The notes beneath the pieces were generated by a model that was given only the letters and a program-made list of their open reading frames with translations, ran no database searches and had not been told where the DNA came from. A stretch of DNA of 64,000 nucleotides from the NCBI RefSeq assembly GCF_050315115.1, contig NZ_JBNPOJ010000007.1, positions 1-64,000 of the forward strand. The letters are read 5' to 3'. The first letter of the stretch is position 1. Each line of letters opens with the position of its first letter. Source of the DNA: Peptoniphilus_A sp022767005 (GTDB lineage: Bacteria > Bacillota > Clostridia > Tissierellales > Peptoniphilaceae). The position numbers and the translations under genes were made by a program. This document shows, one piece after another, positions 26,381 to 35,216 of the stretch.

Positions 26381-27490
26381 CTAATATATTTTTTCAATTA
26401 TTTCTTTTATTTCTCCTTTTGTAATACTCTTAGGAGCAGTCTTCATACAATTATCCTTCAGTGCATTTGTTGTAAGTGTCTCCATTTCTCTTAACACTTT
26501 TTCTCTTTCTACATTACATTCGCTTAAATTCTTTGGCATATTCATTATCCTTTGCAATGTATTTATAAATTGTTTTAGACTGTTTAGGGATTCGTCATCA
26601 GTTTTTGCATTGGAAATACCAATTTTTCTTGCGAAGTTTGCATATCTAGATTTTATTTTTTTATCTTTTGCATTGTAGTCTATTACTTCATTAAGTATTA
26701 AACCATTACAAAGTCCATGAGGTAGATAAAATAATGCTCCTATTTGATGTGCTATTGCATGATTTATTCCAAGACCTGCCTCTTCAAATGACATTCCTGC
26801 CATCATAGAAGCTAAGTGCATTTCTTCTTTTGCTTCAACATCTCTGTTTTTTAAAAAGCTTCTATATAAGTATTTAACAACTAATTCTCCTGCTTTTTCA
26901 GATAAAGCGTCTGAAAAAGAGCTTCTATTTTTCCCTACATATGCTTCAAGTGCATGTGTCAATACATCAATACCTGTGTTAGCAATTATTTTTCTCGGCA
27001 ATTCTTTTAACAATGCTGAATCTAAAATTGCTAAATTTGGAAGCATATTATCACTTTGTAAAAGATGTTTTATATGTGTATCATTGTCTTTTATAACTGC
27101 AACGCTAGTAACTTCAGACCCTGTGCCACTTGTTGTCGGTACTGCAACAAAATAAATATCCTTTTTAAGTACTTCATTTCCAAAGTAAATTACTCCCTTT
27201 GAAGAATCTATTGAAGATCCTCCTCCGAAGCCTATTAAAATATCAACATTTTCTTTTATAAATATAGTAAGTGCTTCACCAACAAGATCAAGTGTTGGAT
27301 CTGGATTTACTTTGTCATATATAATAACTTTGTTAGATGATTTTATATTTCTTAAAAGAGTATTCATTAAAACGCTATTTGAAATAAAAGAATCGGTCAT
27401 TATTAAAACTTTCTTATTTTCAAATTTTTGTAATACACTTAAGGCTTTCGCCCCAAATACAATTTCTGTTCCATTTTTTAATTTTTTCAT
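26381..27490 (-). CDS. pduQ: Iron-containing alcohol dehydrogenase
   Basis: A 369-residue group III alcohol dehydrogenase. NAD-binding GFGGGSSIDSSKG, PTTSGTGSEVTS, and iron ligands Asp and His in TGIDVLTHALEAY plus the two His in GINHAIAHQIGALFYLPHG are intact. It reduces the aldehyde to alcohol and returns NAD+ to the aldehyde dehydrogenase within the compartment. The symbol pduQ is by context; EutG is equally close by eye. Lies 4 bp after the second aldehyde dehydrogenase gene. Confidence 0.87.
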   Translation of the reverse strand: MKKLKNGTEIVFGAKALSVLQKFENKKVLIMTDSFISNSVLMNTLLRNIKSSNKVIIYDKVNPDPTLDLVGEALTIFIKENVDILIGFGGGSSIDSSKGVIYFGNEVLKKDIYFVAVPTTSGTGSEVTSVAVIKDNDTHIKHLLQSDNMLPNLAILDSALLKELPRKIIANTGIDVLTHALEAYVGKNRSSFSDALSEKAGELVVKYLYRSFLKNRDVEAKEEMHLASMMAGMSFEEAGLGINHAIAHQIGALFYLPHGLCNGLILNEVIDYNAKDKKIKSRYANFARKIGISNAKTDDESLNSLKQFINTLQRIMNMPKNLSECNVEREKVLREMETLTTNALKDNCMKTAPKSITKGEIKEIIEKIY

Positions 27491-27494
27491 TTAA

Positions 27495-28811
27495 TCACCT
27501 TATTGAAAAAGCGTCTATTAAAGCACATCTTCTCCTACGTGCAAAATTTCTTGCACTTGTTGAACCTTCACCAGATCTATTTGCTATTGTGAAGCTCACA
27601 GGATTGTCGTCAGAAAATCCTATTCCATCAAGAGAGCAACCATTTTTTACAAATATTGAAGTTTGCATTGTCTTTGCAGCTATATTCAATCTCTCTATAC
27701 TATTTGAATGTATTCCAGCTGTATGACGAAGTCCTTGTTCCAGGCATAAAGAAATTTCAAGTGCGTCTTCAAAGTTGCAAGCTTTAACTATTGCAATTAC
27801 AGGCATTAAAAGTTCTTCTATTGCAAATGGATGAATCTTCGGAACATCTACAGCAATTAATCTATAATCTCCATGGAATTCTATTCCTGCAAAATCTAAA
27901 ATTTCATTAACACTTTTTCCACCTAAAAATTTATTTGGCTTCATATCTTCTGTCAATAAAACTTTTGAAAGTTTTAACATATCATCAAAAGTATCAATAT
28001 AAAATACATTCTCTTTTTCAAGAGCTTTTTTAAACTTTTCATAAATAGAACTTACAATTACTATATTTTTTTCTGTTACACATAAAATATTGTTATCAAA
28101 ACTTGCACCTCTTACAATGCAATTTGCAGCTTTTTCAATATCCGCTGTTTCATCTACAATAAAAGTTGGATTTCCTGATCCTGCTGATATTACTTTCTTG
28201 TCGCATTTATTTGCCTGCCTTGCAATATCACTTCCACCTGTTACTACTAGTAGATTCACATCTGGATGATGCATTATCTCAGAAATATTTTTCATACTGA
28301 CTTCAGAAAGTGTAGAGACTAGATTATCTATGCCGCATACTTTTAATATTGTAGTTGCAATTATATCTGTTAAATATTTAGTTACTTTTATTGCTCTCGG
28401 ATGAGGACATAATATAACAGAATTTCCTGCCGCAAGTAAACCTATAACATTATTTATAACTGTTGCAACCGGATTTGTACTTGGCATCACTGCACAAGCT
28501 ATTCCAAATGCTGAGTACTCATAAAGTGTCATAACTTTATCCTTTGTCAAAACTTCAGAAAGTAAATCTTCTGTACCTGGAGTTTTTTCTATTGCGAGTT
28601 TTATTTTTACTACTTTATCCTCAACACATCCCATGCAAGTTTCTTCATAGCCAATTTGTGCAAGTTCATCTACATGATTTAAAAGTTCTTTTCTTAATTC
28701 TCTTATTATTTCTTCTCTATCTGAAATGCCAAGCTTTATATATAATTTGTGAGCTGATTTTGAGGCGTCTATAGCCTCACAAACAGTATCAAAAACCGAT
28801 CTTTTATTCAT
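27495..28811 (-). CDS. Second CoA-acylating aldehyde dehydrogenase
   Basis: A 438-residue PduP/EutE-family protein, about 35 residues shorter at the N-terminus than the homologue at 19113 and without its amphipathic targeting helix. Signatures are intact: PSTNPVATVINNVIG, GNSVILCPHPRAIKV and the catalytic Cys in GASFDNNILCVTEKN. It may serve a different aldehyde, sit outside the shell, or pair with the first enzyme. Located between the BMC-P gene and the alcohol dehydrogenase gene. Confidence 0.85.
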   Translation of the reverse strand: MNKRSVFDTVCEAIDASKSAHKLYIKLGISDREEIIRELRKELLNHVDELAQIGYEETCMGCVEDKVVKIKLAIEKTPGTEDLLSEVLTKDKVMTLYEYSAFGIACAVMPSTNPVATVINNVIGLLAAGNSVILCPHPRAIKVTKYLTDIIATTILKVCGIDNLVSTLSEVSMKNISEIMHHPDVNLLVVTGGSDIARQANKCDKKVISAGSGNPTFIVDETADIEKAANCIVRGASFDNNILCVTEKNIVIVSSIYEKFKKALEKENVFYIDTFDDMLKLSKVLLTEDMKPNKFLGGKSVNEILDFAGIEFHGDYRLIAVDVPKIHPFAIEELLMPVIAIVKACNFEDALEISLCLEQGLRHTAGIHSNSIERLNIAAKTMQTSIFVKNGCSLDGIGFSDDNPVSFTIANRSGEGSTSARNFARRRRCALIDAFSIR

Positions 28812-28819
28812 ATCTTACC

Positions 28820-29083
28820 TCACACAATTAATTCATCTATTATACCTATTATTGCCAAATCTATTACTGAAGACTTCCTTTCATTTTCAACACGAACTGA
28901 AGATCCTCCACCAACTAATACAAGCTCACCAATTCCTGCTCCTACATAATCTGCGGCAACAGATTGATCCTTATATTCTTCTCCATTTGCATTAATAGGT
29001 TGAATAATCATAAGTTTGTAGCCAACTAGCGTATCATTTTTTCTAGTTGCTACAACATTACCTACTACTTTTGCAATAAACAT
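28820..29083 (-). CDS. pduN: BMC-P vertex protein (PduN/EutN type)
   Basis: About 87 residues of the EutN/CcmL fold: MFIAKVVGNVVATRKNDTLVG, KLMIIQPI and GAGIGELVLVGGGSSVR are family features. Pentamers cap the shell vertices. I chose the ATG at 29083, which matches family N-termini; a GTG at 29098 would add five residues. Lies between the long-tailed BMC-H gene and the second aldehyde dehydrogenase. Confidence 0.9.
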   Translation of the reverse strand: MFIAKVVGNVVATRKNDTLVGYKLMIIQPINANGEEYKDQSVAADYVGAGIGELVLVGGGSSVRVENERKSSVIDLAIIGIIDELIV

Positions 29084-29110
29084 ACTATCACTACTCACTA
29101 TCTCAGAATT

Positions 29111-29689
29111 TTATCTTTTAGTATTATCCGATTCCTCTTCTAAATTTTTTTCATCGATTTTTTTATCATTATTATCTACTTCCATGCTTTTTTCTTTAAC
29201 ACTTGCTTTCTTTTCAGCTTTAGCTTCAGGTTTAACTTCTTTTATTTCTTTTTTAGCTACTGGTTTTTCCACGTCTTTTGATTGAGGCTTGGTTTTAAGT
29301 TTTGCAGTAGTTTTAGATTCACCTGCATTTAAAGTTGTTTTTATTTCTTTTTTATTAACTGTTTCTCTTTTATCTTCTTTTATTGGCTTAGAGCTTTTTT
29401 CTTCTCTATTTTCCCTATCTAAATCAAATACAATATCAAGTCCACTGGCAGGTCTTGGTATAACTTTTGATGAAACGAATTTATCGAATGAAATAGCTAA
29501 ACTTTTCCCAGAATCTACAGCAGCTTTAACAGCTCCAACATCTCCTGAAACTTTTACAGTAACAAACCCCATACCTTTTGTAATTTCAATGTTTTCCATT
29601 TTTATATTTGCCGCCTTAAGCATTGTGTCAGCAACAATAATGGCATTTGTAAGACCTATTACTTCAACAAGTCCTAGTGCTCTATTCAT
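29111..29689 (-). CDS. BMC-H shell protein with long charged C-terminal tail
   Basis: A 192-residue protein. Residues 1-90 are a canonical BMC domain (ALGLVEVIGLTNAIIVADTML, pore region TKGMG, SGDVGAVKAAVDSG, KVIPRP). The last ~100 residues are rich in Lys, Glu and Thr and look disordered, with no recognisable domain. PduK and EutK are other BMC-H proteins with C-terminal additions, but I see no helix-turn-helix or cysteine cluster here. The tail may bind cargo, nucleic acid or neighbouring compartments. Its start overlaps the upstream PduM-like gene by 8 bp. Confidence 0.88.
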   Translation of the reverse strand: MNRALGLVEVIGLTNAIIVADTMLKAANIKMENIEITKGMGFVTVKVSGDVGAVKAAVDSGKSLAISFDKFVSSKVIPRPASGLDIVFDLDRENREEKSSKPIKEDKRETVNKKEIKTTLNAGESKTTAKLKTKPQSKDVEKPVAKKEIKEVKPEAKAEKKASVKEKSMEVDNNDKKIDEKNLEEESDNTKR

Positions 29690-30206
29690 ACTTATTCACT
29701 TCCTCTATGTCAACTATTTTTACTCCGTAACTTAAAATTTCGTCATAATATCCTAATAATTTGTCGATATATCTTTTAGGTTCTCTACCAGTTACCTTTT
29801 TAACTGTTTCTTTCCATAAATATACATCTTTGCCATTTTCAAAAAGCTTCATAACTAACTTAGACTCTAATTCGTCTTCGTTAAATAAAATTACATTTAC
29901 AATGTTTTTTAATTTTATATTAAGGAAAAAAGCATCATTTTCTGCAATTTGATCTAATTTTTCACAATCCAGATAAATTATCTCATCCCATTTGAGATAA
30001 TTACTGATTTTATTTATATAGCAATCGCTTAACTTCTTGCTAATAACACAACTCTTATTTATATTAAGTGTCTTTATCGCATCAAGGGCTACAAAATATC
30101 TATTATCCCATGGATTTGAGAATATAAAGTTAATTCTTTTTTTATTGGACATTTGAAGAATTATTTTCTTTAATATTTCTTCAAATTCTTCTCTATTTAT
30201 ATTCAT
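29682..30206 (-). CDS. Microcompartment protein, possibly PduM-like
   Basis: A 174-residue soluble protein with no motif I can assign firmly. The N-terminus (NREEFEEILKKIILQMSNKK) is an amphipathic helix like those of PduL and PduB in this operon. The rest alternates strands and helices, and position, length and this start resemble PduM, a structural protein of the propanediol compartment. It lies between the PduA-type gene and the tailed BMC-H gene and overlaps the latter by 8 bp. A Rossmann-like flavoprotein is another option. Confidence 0.4.
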   Translation of the reverse strand: MNINREEFEEILKKIILQMSNKKRINFIFSNPWDNRYFVALDAIKTLNINKSCVISKKLSDCYINKISNYLKWDEIIYLDCEKLDQIAENDAFFLNIKLKNIVNVILFNEDELESKLVMKLFENGKDVYLWKETVKKVTGREPKRYIDKLLGYYDEILSYGVKIVDIEEVNKYE

Positions 30207-30231
30207 TAAATCACCTATGTCATATGAATAG

Positions 30232-30265
30232 AAAAGTTAAAATACAAAGTCGTATTTTAACTTTT
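30232..30265 (-). terminator. Perfect 14-bp hairpin inside the microcompartment operon
   Basis: A perfect 14-bp inverted repeat (30232-30245 with 30252-30265, six-base loop) lies in the only sizeable gap of the operon, after the PduA-type gene. AT-rich, with TTTT at the 3' side. It may partly terminate transcription or protect the upstream mRNA, raising shell-protein and dehydratase levels over the downstream genes. Confidence 0.6.
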
Positions 30266-30287
30266 CAAAAATGTTTATGGCTTAATA

Positions 30288-30569
30288 TTATTTGTCGAAA
30301 TGAGGAATAATTTTTTCAGTGTCAGTATGTGGTCTTGGGATTACATGGACGGAAACAACTTCACCAACAACTCTGGCTGATGCAGCCCCTGCATCAGTGG
30401 CTGCTTTGACTGCCCCTACATCTCCTCTAACCATTACAGTTACTAAACCAGAACCAATCTTTTCATATCCTACTAAACTTACATTAGCTGCCTTTACCAT
30501 AGCATCTGCAGCTTCTATTGCTCCTACTAAACCTTTTGTTTCAACCATTCCTAATGCGTCTGAATTCAT
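30288..30569 (-). CDS. pduA: BMC-H shell protein (PduA/PduJ/EutM type)
   Basis: A 93-residue hexameric shell protein: ALGMVETKGLVGAIEAADAM, pore motif KIGSGLVTV, RGDVGAVKAATDAGAASA and VHVIPRPH. The GSG pore is like that of PduA, which lets small polar substrates pass. Follows pduB by 23 bp and is followed by a strong hairpin, consistent with high expression of this major shell protein. Confidence 0.93.
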   Translation of the reverse strand: MNSDALGMVETKGLVGAIEAADAMVKAANVSLVGYEKIGSGLVTVMVRGDVGAVKAATDAGAASARVVGEVVSVHVIPRPHTDTEKIIPHFDK

Positions 30570-30592
30570 AATTTACCTCCTGATTTTAATTT

Positions 30593-31378
30593 TTAAATAT
30601 ATGGACTTGTTGTTGATTTAGGTTCATCCCCTAAAGCACCAAGTAATTTTTTACCAACGTCAATTGAAGCCTTAACAGCTTGACGAACTGCTCCAGAATC
30701 TCCTGTAAAAGTTAGTATAACTTCGTTTGAGAAACTTGTTCCCTGTGCCGGTGAAGAATATCCTACTACTTCAACATTTGCTGCTTTAACAGCTACATCG
30801 GCAAGCACTGTACCTATAGCTGCCGGAGCTCCTATTACCATTCCAAAACTCTTTCCAATTGGTGTTCCAAAAGATTTTTCTAGGCAATAGCTTGCTCTTG
30901 CAGTGTATTGAAATTCAAGGTGTCCTGCATCATTTTCATAAACATCTCCAAAATATTTTGGAAGAACGTCTAGTGCAATTTCAACCGCACGTCTAGCATC
31001 AGACACATCTTCAGCTCCAATATAAATTAAAGATCCGTGTCCTGCTCCACCCTTTGTGTCTCTTGGTAGTTCTACTGTAACAACTTCAGTATTAGTTGCT
31101 TTAACAGCATCGTCAACCGCCATAATTTGTGGACCTGCTCCAGTTCTTGAGCCAATAATTCCTATTGATTTATATTTTCCTAAGTCCAATTTATCTACTA
31201 ATAGTGGATCTACGCTTGCTATTACTAGACCTATCGTATCTCCAATTGATGTTCCAACAAATTCTGTAACATCTACTTTTTTACATGTGCCAGAACAATT
31301 TTCTACAGATTCTTTTTTATCCATTCCTAATTCATTAGAAACTTGCCCCATTATTTTTTCTAATAATTCTTTATCCAT
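30593..31378 (-). CDS. pduB: BMC-T shell protein PduB
   Basis: A 261-residue tandem-BMC trimer subunit closely matching PduB. TEFVGTSIGDTIGLVIASVD, ATNTEVVTVELPRDTKGGAG, GHLEFQYTARASYCLE, SPAQGTSFSNE and GDSGAVRQAVKAS are conserved. The N-terminal MDKELLEKIMGQVSNEL is the helix that in PduB ties shell to cargo. PduB rather than EutL identity supports a propanediol-type compartment. Confidence 0.93.
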   Translation of the reverse strand: MDKELLEKIMGQVSNELGMDKKESVENCSGTCKKVDVTEFVGTSIGDTIGLVIASVDPLLVDKLDLGKYKSIGIIGSRTGAGPQIMAVDDAVKATNTEVVTVELPRDTKGGAGHGSLIYIGAEDVSDARRAVEIALDVLPKYFGDVYENDAGHLEFQYTARASYCLEKSFGTPIGKSFGMVIGAPAAIGTVLADVAVKAANVEVVGYSSPAQGTSFSNEVILTFTGDSGAVRQAVKASIDVGKKLLGALGDEPKSTTSPYI

Positions 31379-31387
31379 ACTATCTCC

Positions 31388-32305
31388 TTAGCCTCCAACT
31401 TGGCATACTAAGCCATTAGATTCTACAAATTTCTTCAATTTATCTACATATTCATTATCTAATTTTTCTAAATTAGATAATTCATAATCCCTACCTAATA
31501 AATAATATTTACCTTCTCCATAATTATGGTATGGTAAAATGTGAAGTTCTCTAACATTCGGAAGAGTCTTTACAAAAGATACAATATCTCCAAACTCTTT
31601 CATATCAGCATTTACTCCAGGGACTGTAGGCACCCTTATAATCGTTTCAGATAGATTTTGTATTAGCATTGCATTTTTCTTTATAAGCTTATTACTTACT
31701 CCAGTCGCTTTTTTGTGTATCTCATCGTTGTTGGCTTTCATATCAAGTAAAACTAAATCTACATGAGGTATAACCTCTCTTATTGCCTCTTCAGAAACAT
31801 AGCCTTCAGTTTCTATTGCTGTGTGCCAACCTCTTGCCTTGCAGGCTCTAAATATTTCTTTTGCAAAACCCCGCTGCATCAGTGCTTCGCCACCTGATAA
31901 TGTAACTCCGCCATTGGAACTTATATAGTATTTTTCATCTTTTTTAAGTTCCTCAATAACTTCAGCTACTGTCATCTCTTTACCTTTAACCTCTAGAGCA
32001 CTAGATGGACAAACATTAGCACACTCTTCACACATTATACACTTATCTCTATCTATAAAATTAAGGTTATTTGCATCAAGTGCGCCTTGTTTGCAAGCTT
32101 TTATACAAAGACCACAGTGAATACAAAGAATTCTTCTAAACATAAGCTCTTTTTCTCTTCTTTGTGATTCTGGGTTCGAACACCAAATACATCTCAAGGG
32201 ACAACCTTTTAAAAATACTATGGTTCTAATTCCAGGACCGTCATTTATAGAATATCTTTGTATATCAAATACGACGCCCTTTTCATTGTAGTTTATAGAA
32301 TCCAT
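31388..32305 (-). CDS. Glycyl-radical diol dehydratase activating enzyme
   Basis: A 305-residue radical-SAM activase. The SAM-cluster motif CPLRCIWC near residue 31 is followed by two ferredoxin-type cluster motifs (CIHCGLCIKAC and CIMCEECANVC), as in other glycyl-radical enzyme activases, then GGVTLSGGEALMQ. It abstracts a hydrogen from the dehydratase glycine (G833) using SAM. I chose the ATG at 32305, five bases after GGAGGTG; an in-frame GTG at 32317 adds four residues. Lies 51 bp downstream of its target gene. Confidence 0.93.
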   Translation of the reverse strand: MDSINYNEKGVVFDIQRYSINDGPGIRTIVFLKGCPLRCIWCSNPESQRREKELMFRRILCIHCGLCIKACKQGALDANNLNFIDRDKCIMCEECANVCPSSALEVKGKEMTVAEVIEELKKDEKYYISSNGGVTLSGGEALMQRGFAKEIFRACKARGWHTAIETEGYVSEEAIREVIPHVDLVLLDMKANNDEIHKKATGVSNKLIKKNAMLIQNLSETIIRVPTVPGVNADMKEFGDIVSFVKTLPNVRELHILPYHNYGEGKYYLLGRDYELSNLEKLDNEYVDKLKKFVESNGLVCQVGG

Positions 32306-32356
32306 AGTCACCTCCACTTACATACTGTGTTCTATTCTTCTTATAATTATGCCGCC

Positions 32357-34930
32357 TTACATCATGTGCTCTGTTCTGTTAATGATATCGTCTTGAACTT
32401 CTTTTGCTAATGTTACGAAGTGAGCAGAATATCCAGCTACACGTACTAGTAAGTCTTTATGATCTTCTGGATGTTCTTGAGCGTCTATTAGTGTTTGCCT
32501 ATCTACAACGTTAAATTGAACGTGAGCACCCTTTTGATCAAAGTAAGACCTAATAATAGCTACGAAATTCTTTAGTCCTTTTTCTCCTTCTACGGCTTTT
32601 GGAGAGAATTTTTGATTATAAAGCGTACCATTTGACGCTTGAAAGTGTGGTAACTTAGCTACAGAGTTTGCCGCAGCTGTTGGTCCATGAGAGTCTTTAC
32701 CTTGTCTTGGACTTACACCATCAGCAAGTGGTGTATGAGCCGCTCTACCATCCGGAAGTGCTCCTACATCTTTACCAAATAATACATTTGCAGATACCGG
32801 ATAAATACCTGCTTGGAATGCTCCTCCTCTTGGATTTACATATTTGTCAACCTCATCGCAATAAATTTTAGCAGCTCTGATTGCAAATTTATCACAAAGC
32901 TCATTGTCGTTACCAAAGCTTTCTGTATTATCAAGAATCTTTTGAATAGTCTTAAATTGACCAGTTTGTTCAGATCCACATCCACAAGTATTAGCTTGTA
33001 AATAATCTCCACCAGTTAATTTACTTTCAAGCTCGTCTACATTTATAGAACCAGTAGAAGCAAGAATCTTTTTAACTGCATCGTAAATTTCAGCTTCGTT
33101 CATTTCTCCAACCTTAGCAGAAACTGTTTGAGTATTACATCCGCATCCTGGAACTAGACAATCTGATAAACCAAAGTTTTCTTCTAGAGCGTGTTTTAAA
33201 TCTATTAGAGAAATTTTCTTGTCTTCAAATACATTCTTATATATTGCATATAAAGAGTCTCCAGAGTCAGCTACACCAAATGCTTGAGGTCCTGTGAAGT
33301 TATAAATAGCTCCACCAGATTGAACTGACTTCCCTCTCTTGATGCAATCATCAACCATAGCTGACATGAAAGGTAGATTTCCTCTAGCTGCGTGAGCATA
33401 GTCAACACAGTTATCAGCTTCAGCTAAATATTTAACAAAGTATTCCATTTGTTTTTGATATGCATCAAAGATGTCATCGATATTTTTCATATCTTCTAAT
33501 TCGCCAGTCTTAGGCCCAAGTTGTTTTCCATTACATCTACCATTGTTAAGTGCAATTTCAAGTACTTTTGCAATATTAAAGAACGCAGCATCATGCCATC
33601 CTTCTGTTCTATGTCCAGCTTGTGGTTCTACACATCCGATGATTGAGTAATCTCTTGCATCTTCAAGTTTAACTCCTCTAGATACTAGGTTAAGAATTAT
33701 TACTTCGTCATTGTAGAATGCAGGAACACCATATCCAAGTCTAGAAACTTCACATGCTCTTAATAGGAACTCATATGGTGAATTTTGATGAACTCTAACT
33801 GAGAATGAAGGTGCTGGTAATGCAACGTGAGCTACAGCTTCCATACACATATAAGAAATATCATTTGTCGCATCTACGCCTTCTCCATCTACACCCCCTA
33901 CACATAGGTTTTGGAATACTGCATATCCAGCGAAAGCTTGAGCTGAAACTTCATCACGAGTCTTGTTAATATCATTTAATTTAACCCATATACAATCGAT
34001 AAGTTCTTGGGCAAAATCTTTTGTAATATTTTTATCATTTTTATATGGTGGATACATATATTGGTCAAATCTTCCTGGAGAAATTGAGTGTCCGTTAGAT
34101 TCAATTTGTACTAATATTTGTACGAACCAGAATGCTTGACAAGCTTCCCAGAAATCTCTAGCACCATATTCGGGAACTCTCATGCAATTTGAAGAAATTC
34201 TTAAAAGTTCTTGCTTTCTTTGAGGATTTGTTTCTTGATTTGCAAGTTCTTCAGCTTTTTTAGCGTATCTATGTGCAAAATTAATTGCTGCGTTGTAAGA
34301 AATAATAACAGCTTTGTAGAATTGCATTTTTTGAATTGATATTGGATCAGAATCATCGAGATCATTCATAGCTTTTACAGTTTGTTCTATAACCCCTCTA
34401 AAACCATACTTAATGATCTTTTCATAATCTACATTTACATGACCAACACCACCAAAGTAATAATTACCAACTGTAAAGATCCCATTAGCCATGCAATCTT
34501 TAGCTTCGTCACTCATAAGGCTTGTTGCATAATCATATGTCGTCTTACCTTTCCAATATTTGAATATTTCGTGTAATTCTTTTTTAGTTTTTTCTGGAAT
34601 TACAAACGGATCTGCCATACGAGTTGCCATTGTGTCAAATTCTGCTTCAACCCATTCATATGAGAACTCTGGGCAAAGACCTGTCGATCTAGGATTAACA
34701 GTAATTGAACCTACTATTAATTCATCATCCCTAATAGTAACTGGAAGTTCGTTAAATATTTTTTCAACAGCTTTTGCTCTTCTTAAAATATTTGTAAGAC
34801 CTTCTGTTTCCTTATAAGATTCAGTTATTAATCTTGCTCTATCAGATTCAACTACTGGTACAGCATCGATTATTACTTGTCTTAATCTTTTAATTCTTTC
34901 TGTAGGTTGTGAAAACCCTTTTTCCAACAT
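32357..34930 (-). CDS. B12-independent glycyl-radical diol/glycerol dehydratase with Cys-rich insert
   Basis: An 857-residue glycyl-radical enzyme. Active-site residues fall at the same numbers as in the Clostridium butyricum glycerol dehydratase: H164, H281, S282, C433, E435 and D447 (IGCVEPQ, then EGWHDAAF). The radical loop VRVAGYSAH places glycine at G833. The motif after Cys-Val-Glu differs from choline lyase (CutC), so diol or glycerol dehydration fits; with PduB/PduL neighbours 1,2-propanediol is the best guess. Relative to the 787-residue enzyme it carries about 70 extra residues (roughly 588-658) with five cysteines: C591, C596, C598, C649 and C651. First gene of the operon. Confidence 0.92.
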   Translation of the reverse strand: MLEKGFSQPTERIKRLRQVIIDAVPVVESDRARLITESYKETEGLTNILRRAKAVEKIFNELPVTIRDDELIVGSITVNPRSTGLCPEFSYEWVEAEFDTMATRMADPFVIPEKTKKELHEIFKYWKGKTTYDYATSLMSDEAKDCMANGIFTVGNYYFGGVGHVNVDYEKIIKYGFRGVIEQTVKAMNDLDDSDPISIQKMQFYKAVIISYNAAINFAHRYAKKAEELANQETNPQRKQELLRISSNCMRVPEYGARDFWEACQAFWFVQILVQIESNGHSISPGRFDQYMYPPYKNDKNITKDFAQELIDCIWVKLNDINKTRDEVSAQAFAGYAVFQNLCVGGVDGEGVDATNDISYMCMEAVAHVALPAPSFSVRVHQNSPYEFLLRACEVSRLGYGVPAFYNDEVIILNLVSRGVKLEDARDYSIIGCVEPQAGHRTEGWHDAAFFNIAKVLEIALNNGRCNGKQLGPKTGELEDMKNIDDIFDAYQKQMEYFVKYLAEADNCVDYAHAARGNLPFMSAMVDDCIKRGKSVQSGGAIYNFTGPQAFGVADSGDSLYAIYKNVFEDKKISLIDLKHALEENFGLSDCLVPGCGCNTQTVSAKVGEMNEAEIYDAVKKILASTGSINVDELESKLTGGDYLQANTCGCGSEQTGQFKTIQKILDNTESFGNDNELCDKFAIRAAKIYCDEVDKYVNPRGGAFQAGIYPVSANVLFGKDVGALPDGRAAHTPLADGVSPRQGKDSHGPTAAANSVAKLPHFQASNGTLYNQKFSPKAVEGEKGLKNFVAIIRSYFDQKGAHVQFNVVDRQTLIDAQEHPEDHKDLLVRVAGYSAHFVTLAKEVQDDIINRTEHMM

Positions 34931-35216
34931 AGAATACCTCCTATTTTTTTATTTTGTGCTTATGTATTAATCAAGCTTGAAGTAATTATATAATACTGTG
35001 TCGGAATGATGAAATAAAATGCAAACCATTGCATTGTAAAATTAAGACTTTTAAATTTGTAGTTTTATTAACTTTTAGTTATAGTCATCTTCGTAATTTA
35101 AATTTTTAGTAAGAAATAACTCAAAACAAACTTTTAATTGTAATATCAAAACATTTTCTTCAACTTTATTGAATTCCATTTCTTATTTACATAAAATAAA
35201 TTAAAGGAGTGATTTT
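34931..35216. promoter_or_regulatory. Divergent control region of the two microcompartment operons
   Basis: The 286 bp between the dehydratase gene and the PduT-like gene must hold both promoters. AGGAGG precedes the dehydratase start and AAAGGAG the PduT-like start. A TATTATATAAT stretch near 34990 could be a minus-strand -10 region. No near-consensus -35 is visible, as expected if an AraC-type activator is needed. Confidence 0.5.

Noticed and set aside
32357..34930. Choline trimethylamine-lyase (CutC) for the glycyl-radical enzyme
   Set aside because: Residues after Cys-Val-Glu (PQ...EGWHDAAF) and H164/H281/S282/D447 match diol/glycerol dehydratase; the neighbours are PduB/PduL-type.
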